Shown in pieces: positions 59,771-64,000 of a stretch of 64,000 nucleotides of DNA. The number at the start of each line of letters is the position of its first letter. Position 1 is the stretch's first letter. A program made the translations under genes and the position numbers. The notes under the pieces are model-generated. The model saw only the letters and a program-made list of their open reading frames with translations, ran no database searches and was not told the DNA's origin. Source of the DNA: Linyphia triangularis (Eukaryota; Arthropoda; Arachnida; Araneae; Linyphiidae); assembly GCA_963978545.1 (NCBI GenBank), contig OZ021730.1:310001-374000 (forward strand), given 5' to 3'.

Positions 59771-60732
59771 CAGTAATTTTGTTCAAGGTGAATCTGCAAT
59801 AATCCGAGATCTATGGGTAGACAGCTCTGAGAGAGATCTGGTCGCTTCAGAGTCTAGAGTCGAACTGATGTAAAATCAGGTGGAAATGCAACCTTTTATA
59901 GGTACAGTTGCAGAATGAAAGGTGGACCAATGGCGACACGGCAAAACCGAGCAGAGGAAACTGGTAGGGTCAGCTTGCTATTAAATTACTTTAAACGATT
60001 AACTCAGACATGGCACAGCTTCTAAGCAAAAGAAATGAACTTCAAGAAAAAGCGACGAGAACTGAGAAAAAACATCACATTTTCAAAAAATTGCAGAAGT
60101 TGAACAATTTTAAAATTGATCGTTAGTCTGTCCCTGCTTCTCAGCACTAATGCTTCATTTTTTCAAATGCAATACCTGTCAAAGTATTGTTTTAGAACAT
60201 ATGAAATTTTAAACCAGGCATTACAAGAGTAACACCAACTCATTAATGAAATTTGAAGGAAAAATAAAAGAAAGTTTTTTTTTTATTCCAATTTGAAAAG
60301 AATTTTATGCTTCCTCATTAATATTTTAAATTAATAATCTGAAGAAAACACCACATTATTTTTGCTTTAAATTTTGTAAATGAGCGCTATTATTCCAACC
60401 CTTGTATTTTTCAACTTCAACACAAAATTGCTTGATTTAATAGTTTCTCAAACGGCCCTTTTAAAGACCCAAAATAACACACGACTGGTCCGTTTACACG
60501 CTATCATTTTAATTCCAGTTCAGTTTTATGCCCTAATGCAATACTTTCTTCGGAACATTACATACAAATATAACGATATATGTGTCGATGACAATATTTC
60601 GATTTTTTTTTTTTTTTTTTTGAGCAAAATTACACTAGTTATTTCCTAAGCTCCTCCCTCCTGCTTTGCAATTGGACCACCTCACTCTCCGCAACCATAC
60701 CTATAAAAGGTTGCATTTTTCCAGTCTTCGCA
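59771..60732. promoter_or_regulatory. Divergent homologous TATA promoters (U7)
   Basis: Minus TATAAAA at 59900-59894, initiator A at 59866; plus TATAAAA at 60702-60708. The spacer has lost a few bases near 60474 and 60563 and carries a longer T tract near 60603. Confidence 0.7.
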
Positions 60733-60733
60733 G

Positions 60734-61561
60734 GCCGGGGTCCCCCAGGGGAGTATCCTGGGTCCCACTTTATATAACATCTATACATCCGACTTCCCTT
60801 CCTTTAAGGACGACCGCAATTGTTTAACTGCTTTCTATGCAGATGACACGGCCATTGTCTCCAAATCACTCAACTCTCAAACTGCACTTAAAAATCTGCA
60901 AAACAAAATTCCCACCATTGAAGCCTGGTGCTCCAAATGGAAGATTAGTATTAATGCTGGCAAATCACAAGTTTTATGCACAGTTACTAAAAACAATAAA
61001 AAGAACAAAATTACTGGCAATGAGATCACACTTTTTAATGAAAAAATCCCCATTGTTAAAAAGGCCAAATATTTGGGTGTCACCATAAATACAAAACTTA
61101 CATGGTCAGACCACATAACTAATGTGACCAAAAACGCATTTGGAGTTGCCAGAAAACTCGCCCCACTTATTGGTAGGAACTCCACACTACCCCTCAATCA
61201 CAAAAGGAGACTCTATCTCAGTGCAATAAGACCAGTATTCACTTATGCTTCCCCTGCATGGGCCACCTGCACAGCCAGAGATTTACATAGACTCCAGGTT
61301 ATCCAAAATAAGATTCTTCGAAACATGGTAGACGCTAGTAGATATGTAAGGAATGACCTTATTCACAGGGACATGAAAATCAACACCATCGAACAACACC
61401 TAGCTGAGTTAAATATCTCCTTTTACAAAAAAGCGACTAAACCTAATTCTATAATCAATGAATGCCTGGACTATGAAATTTCTCAGAACGACACACGTAA
61501 CAGACCATACGCTGCTTTTGTGCTATCTGACGCTATAATGACCACAAGATTTAATAAGTAA
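60734..61561 (+). pseudogene. Truncated Jockey-like RT (U7)
   Basis: Same fragment, with a private Arg to His change near 61199. Confidence 0.85.
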
Positions 61562-62004
61562 TTTATTGATCTTACTTACTGTAAACACAAATTCTCTTAC
61601 AGTCAGACTTTTGTATATAGAAACGCAGGTTTCATGTAATTAGATCATATTTAACCAATTTATTATTCTTATTATTACCTTTGACGAAGTAAAATCTCAG
61701 GAATTTTACGATTTATTTTTGTACCTAAAAGCGTGAGCTTTTGTATATAGTTTGACGATGTTAAAATCTCAGGATATTTAACGAATTATTTTTGTACCAA
61801 AAAGCGTGAGCTTTTGTATATAGTTACGTATTTAACCAACTTTTCTTTTTTTTTAATTATTTCGTATTGTCCCGTCCGTCCCTCACTGTAACTTTTCATG
61901 CAATTTATATTTTATATTTTATGACGATCGCCCTTCGGGCGCTATTAAGACCAGCGGTAAAGTGCCTCCGGGCTGTAGCCACTTAAAATCATCATCAAAG
62001 AAAA
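61562..62004 (+). mobile_element. Jockey-like 3' UTR, long form with U1-type hairpin (U7/U8 junction)
   Basis: Has the extra 130 bp (61621-61750) but the cgcccttcggg hairpin of U1-U3. It is the only junction whose left neighbour belongs to the altered-hairpin group (U4-U7) but which itself shows the original hairpin, so it marks a recombination point. Confidence 0.78.
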
Positions 62005-64000
62005 AGTCTTCGCATTCCCAATCAAATCATGATCAGAATCACGAGCTAGTCGGAACTGTTACCGATCGTTCTTCATCATTCCCATTTGTTGGTTTTTACT
62101 GACGTTTCTGAAATGGTGAGGCGCAAAGCTATCAAACCTAAGCCTGCATCTGCTAAGGCAGTTTGCCATGTTCCTGTTGTAGTTCCCACTAAGGTGGATG
62201 AGCCGATTGATGTTTCCTTTGCTAGTACCCCTGTAGTACCCATTAATATGGATGAGCGGATAGCTGTTGTTCCAGTGCCGGGTACCAATGAAGTACCCAT
62301 TAATTTGGAGGAGCGGCTTGATGACATTTCTATCCCTGAGATTCCAGTGCTTAACTCCCCTGTTATAGTTAACACTGCTGCTGATTCAGGTGAAGCTGAA
62401 TCGCCCAGATTCATTCTTAATCTCCCCAATGCTATCCAGTATGATGAGGCAAATCTGGCCAACATTTCTGGCGCCAAATCTACTGATATCTCTTTCCCTC
62501 TTAGCCCACCTCGCTCCTTCAAAGTTGTTGTTCGAGGTTTAAATATCAAATCCTCTATTTTGGACATAGCCGACTGGCTGGTCTGGAAGAAACCAGAGTT
62601 TTCCCCCATTCAGATCACACAGATGAAACGCCGTAATGGGCATAAGATGCCCCTTTTTATTTTGGAGTTCCCTTTCACTGAAAATCAATCTGACATTTTA
62701 TCCTGGCGTACCATGTTATACACCAAAGTCAGAATTGAACCCCTCATAGGCAGGAAGGCGAGCGGACCCCAACAATGCTACAAGTGTCAGCATTGGGGTG
62801 AACACCTTGCTGCTGAATGTACCTCTCCCATCAGATGCCGACACTGCTCTCTTGATCACAGTAGTCGTGCATGCCCAGTCAAAAATGGCCCAAAGCTTTG
62901 CTGCAACTGTGGCCAAAATCATGCAAGCTCTTCTCTCTCCTGTCCGACTCGTAGAGCTTTATTTACCAACCCTCAGAAGGTCACCAAGACTACCAAACCT
63001 CCCCCTCTAAATTCTGACTGTACCAGATTTGTTCCTCGTCCCCTGATTATCAAAAGTATAACTAAGACCTATGCAAATGCTGTCTGTCAAACAATTGGAA
63101 CCACAGTCAACAAGGCGACTGAATCAGTTGTTCTGACCCCCATTCAGACTTCCTCTAAAGATTCTCAAGCTGGCTCTGGTCTTGAATCTTGCCAACTCAA
63201 TGATAAATGCTACGTTGCATTTTTATTCACTCACGGTTTCATTATGGATGAGTTTTCCGACCTTCAAGATTGTTACGACTGGACCGAGGATAATGCATCC
63301 TTCTTTTTACCAGTTATACAATTTATCAGGGATTTCCCACCAGTTTGGACTCCACTGCCCTGTGCTTAGTTTAGCTCCTCCCACGTGCCTTTTCCTCGCT
63401 TTCTATTGGAAGGTGATCCAAGCCAGCTCCTGTACCAAGTGTGGTGTCATGTTTTGCTTTTATTGTATACCAGTTCCGATATTTCGTCCTTCAATTTATC
63501 CCACCCTTCATATCAGAGAGTATAGCATCTTCGGATCAGCACTCCGTTAATTGTAATATTAAAAAGTAAAGTCTTCGCATTCTCAGATTTAGAGCTCTGA
63601 GAGTAAGACCTGACTCTCGCCTCTTTCTTGGCGCTTTTTGACTGGGTTTCTAACCCTATATGCGGGCTGGTTCACCAAGTGGTTGCAAGGATGAAATATG
63701 TAAACAATACAGGCAGATCGCTACATTTTTACATGCAATTTTATATTCAGTCGGTCTTTTATGTTGTTGGAAGTTATAGCTCCCATCCTAACAAACGGCT
63801 CTTTTCAGGGCCCAAATATGACACACTTTGCTTGACATGTTGACTGTTTCATAACATTTTCTGGACTCAATACAATACAAATTTACTCAAACAAACGTTT
63901 AAAGCTAATATTGCCGTGTTACAATTACAGGGAAAGAGGAGTCCTTTATTTGTAGCTGCCCAATTCTAATTCTTGAACTCTCGTTTGAGGAATTGAATAC
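61760..64000. repeat. Tandem unit U8, cut by the window end
   Basis: Only the first 2,241 bp are present: the Jockey 3' end, the gag ORF and the start of the noncoding region. Its 3'-end hairpin is the U1-U3 type rather than the U4-U7 type. It has several private substitutions (near 62038, 62055, 63752, 63780 and 63930), more than other units show over the same stretch. Confidence 0.93.
62113..63369 (+). CDS. Jockey-like ORF1 (gag), U8
   Basis: Intact copy, same protein as U1 by eye. The noncoding region after it is cut by the window end. Confidence 0.85.
   Translation: MVRRKAIKPKPASAKAVCHVPVVVPTKVDEPIDVSFASTPVVPINMDERIAVVPVPGTNEVPINLEERLDDISIPEIPVLNSPVIVNTAADSGEAESPRFILNLPNAIQYDEANLANISGAKSTDISFPLSPPRSFKVVVRGLNIKSSILDIADWLVWKKPEFSPIQITQMKRRNGHKMPLFILEFPFTENQSDILSWRTMLYTKVRIEPLIGRKASGPQQCYKCQHWGEHLAAECTSPIRCRHCSLDHSSRACPVKNGPKLCCNCGQNHASSSLSCPTRRALFTNPQKVTKTTKPPPLNSDCTRFVPRPLIIKSITKTYANAVCQTIGTTVNKATESVVLTPIQTSSKDSQAGSGLESCQLNDKCYVAFLFTHGFIMDEFSDLQDCYDWTEDNASFFLPVIQFIRDFPPVWTPLPCA

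Larger units (their letters stand above)
53627..61759. repeat. Tandem unit U7 (8,133 bp, SINE-bearing)
   Basis: Carries the SINE. Private changes include ankyrin V45I, an Arg to His change in the RT fragment, and a small deletion near 60563 in the intergenic region. Confidence 0.95.

Noticed and set aside
1..64000. LTR retrotransposon or viral array, because of the long direct repeats and gag-like ORFs
   Set aside because: No protease, integrase, primer-binding site or TG...CA ends. The RT motifs and ORF1 knuckles are those of non-LTR elements.
1..64000. CRISPR arrays, bacterial operons, riboswitches
   Set aside because: No short regular repeats with spacers, and the gene structure is eukaryotic throughout.

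Overview
This is eukaryotic, AT-rich DNA: spliced genes with GT-AG introns, AATAAA poly(A) signals, TATA boxes (one with an arthropod-style TCAGT initiator), non-LTR retrotransposons and a tRNA-derived SINE. The Jockey-like and I-like LINEs and the initiator point to an arthropod. A spider or other chelicerate is my guess, but no single feature proves it.

The whole window is a head-to-tail tandem array of one unit of about 7.8-8.1 kb. Phased on the first base of the window, the units are U1 1-13680, U2 13681-21488, U3 21489-29430, U4 29431-37366, U5 37367-45495, U6 45496-53626, U7 53627-61759, and a partial U8 61760-64000. The copies are nearly identical. U1 is long because a 5.86-kb LINE sits inside it. 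U5-U7 are about 190 bp longer because of a SINE. U3-U7 carry 130 bp at their right end that U1 and U2 lack.

Order within one unit on the + strand: (a) the 3' end of a Jockey-like LINE; (b) the 5' end and complete ORF1 (zinc-knuckle gag) of a Jockey-like LINE with no ORF2 behind it; (c) about 1.5 kb of noncoding DNA; (d) a minus-strand ankyrin-repeat gene with two coding exons, a probable noncoding first exon and its own TATA/initiator promoter; (e) about 0.8 kb between two divergent, homologous TATA promoters; (f) a 5'-truncated Jockey-like reverse transcriptase fragment that runs through its 3' UTR into the next unit. The two LINE pieces therefore bracket the ankyrin gene.

The predicted ankyrin protein is 420 residues: about seven ankyrin repeats, then a C-terminal region whose end faintly recalls an F-box/PRANC tail. 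Its reading frame is intact across the splice in U1-U4. In U5-U7 the last exon is broken by the same SINE at the same base. In U1 a full-length APE-RT-RNase H LINE with two intact ORFs and a 14-bp target-site duplication sits in the first intron. This LINE and the SINE end in the same kind of 3' tail, so the window appears to hold a LINE and the SINE it mobilises.

Small variants do not sort into one simple order along the array, which indicates unequal exchange and gene conversion among units.
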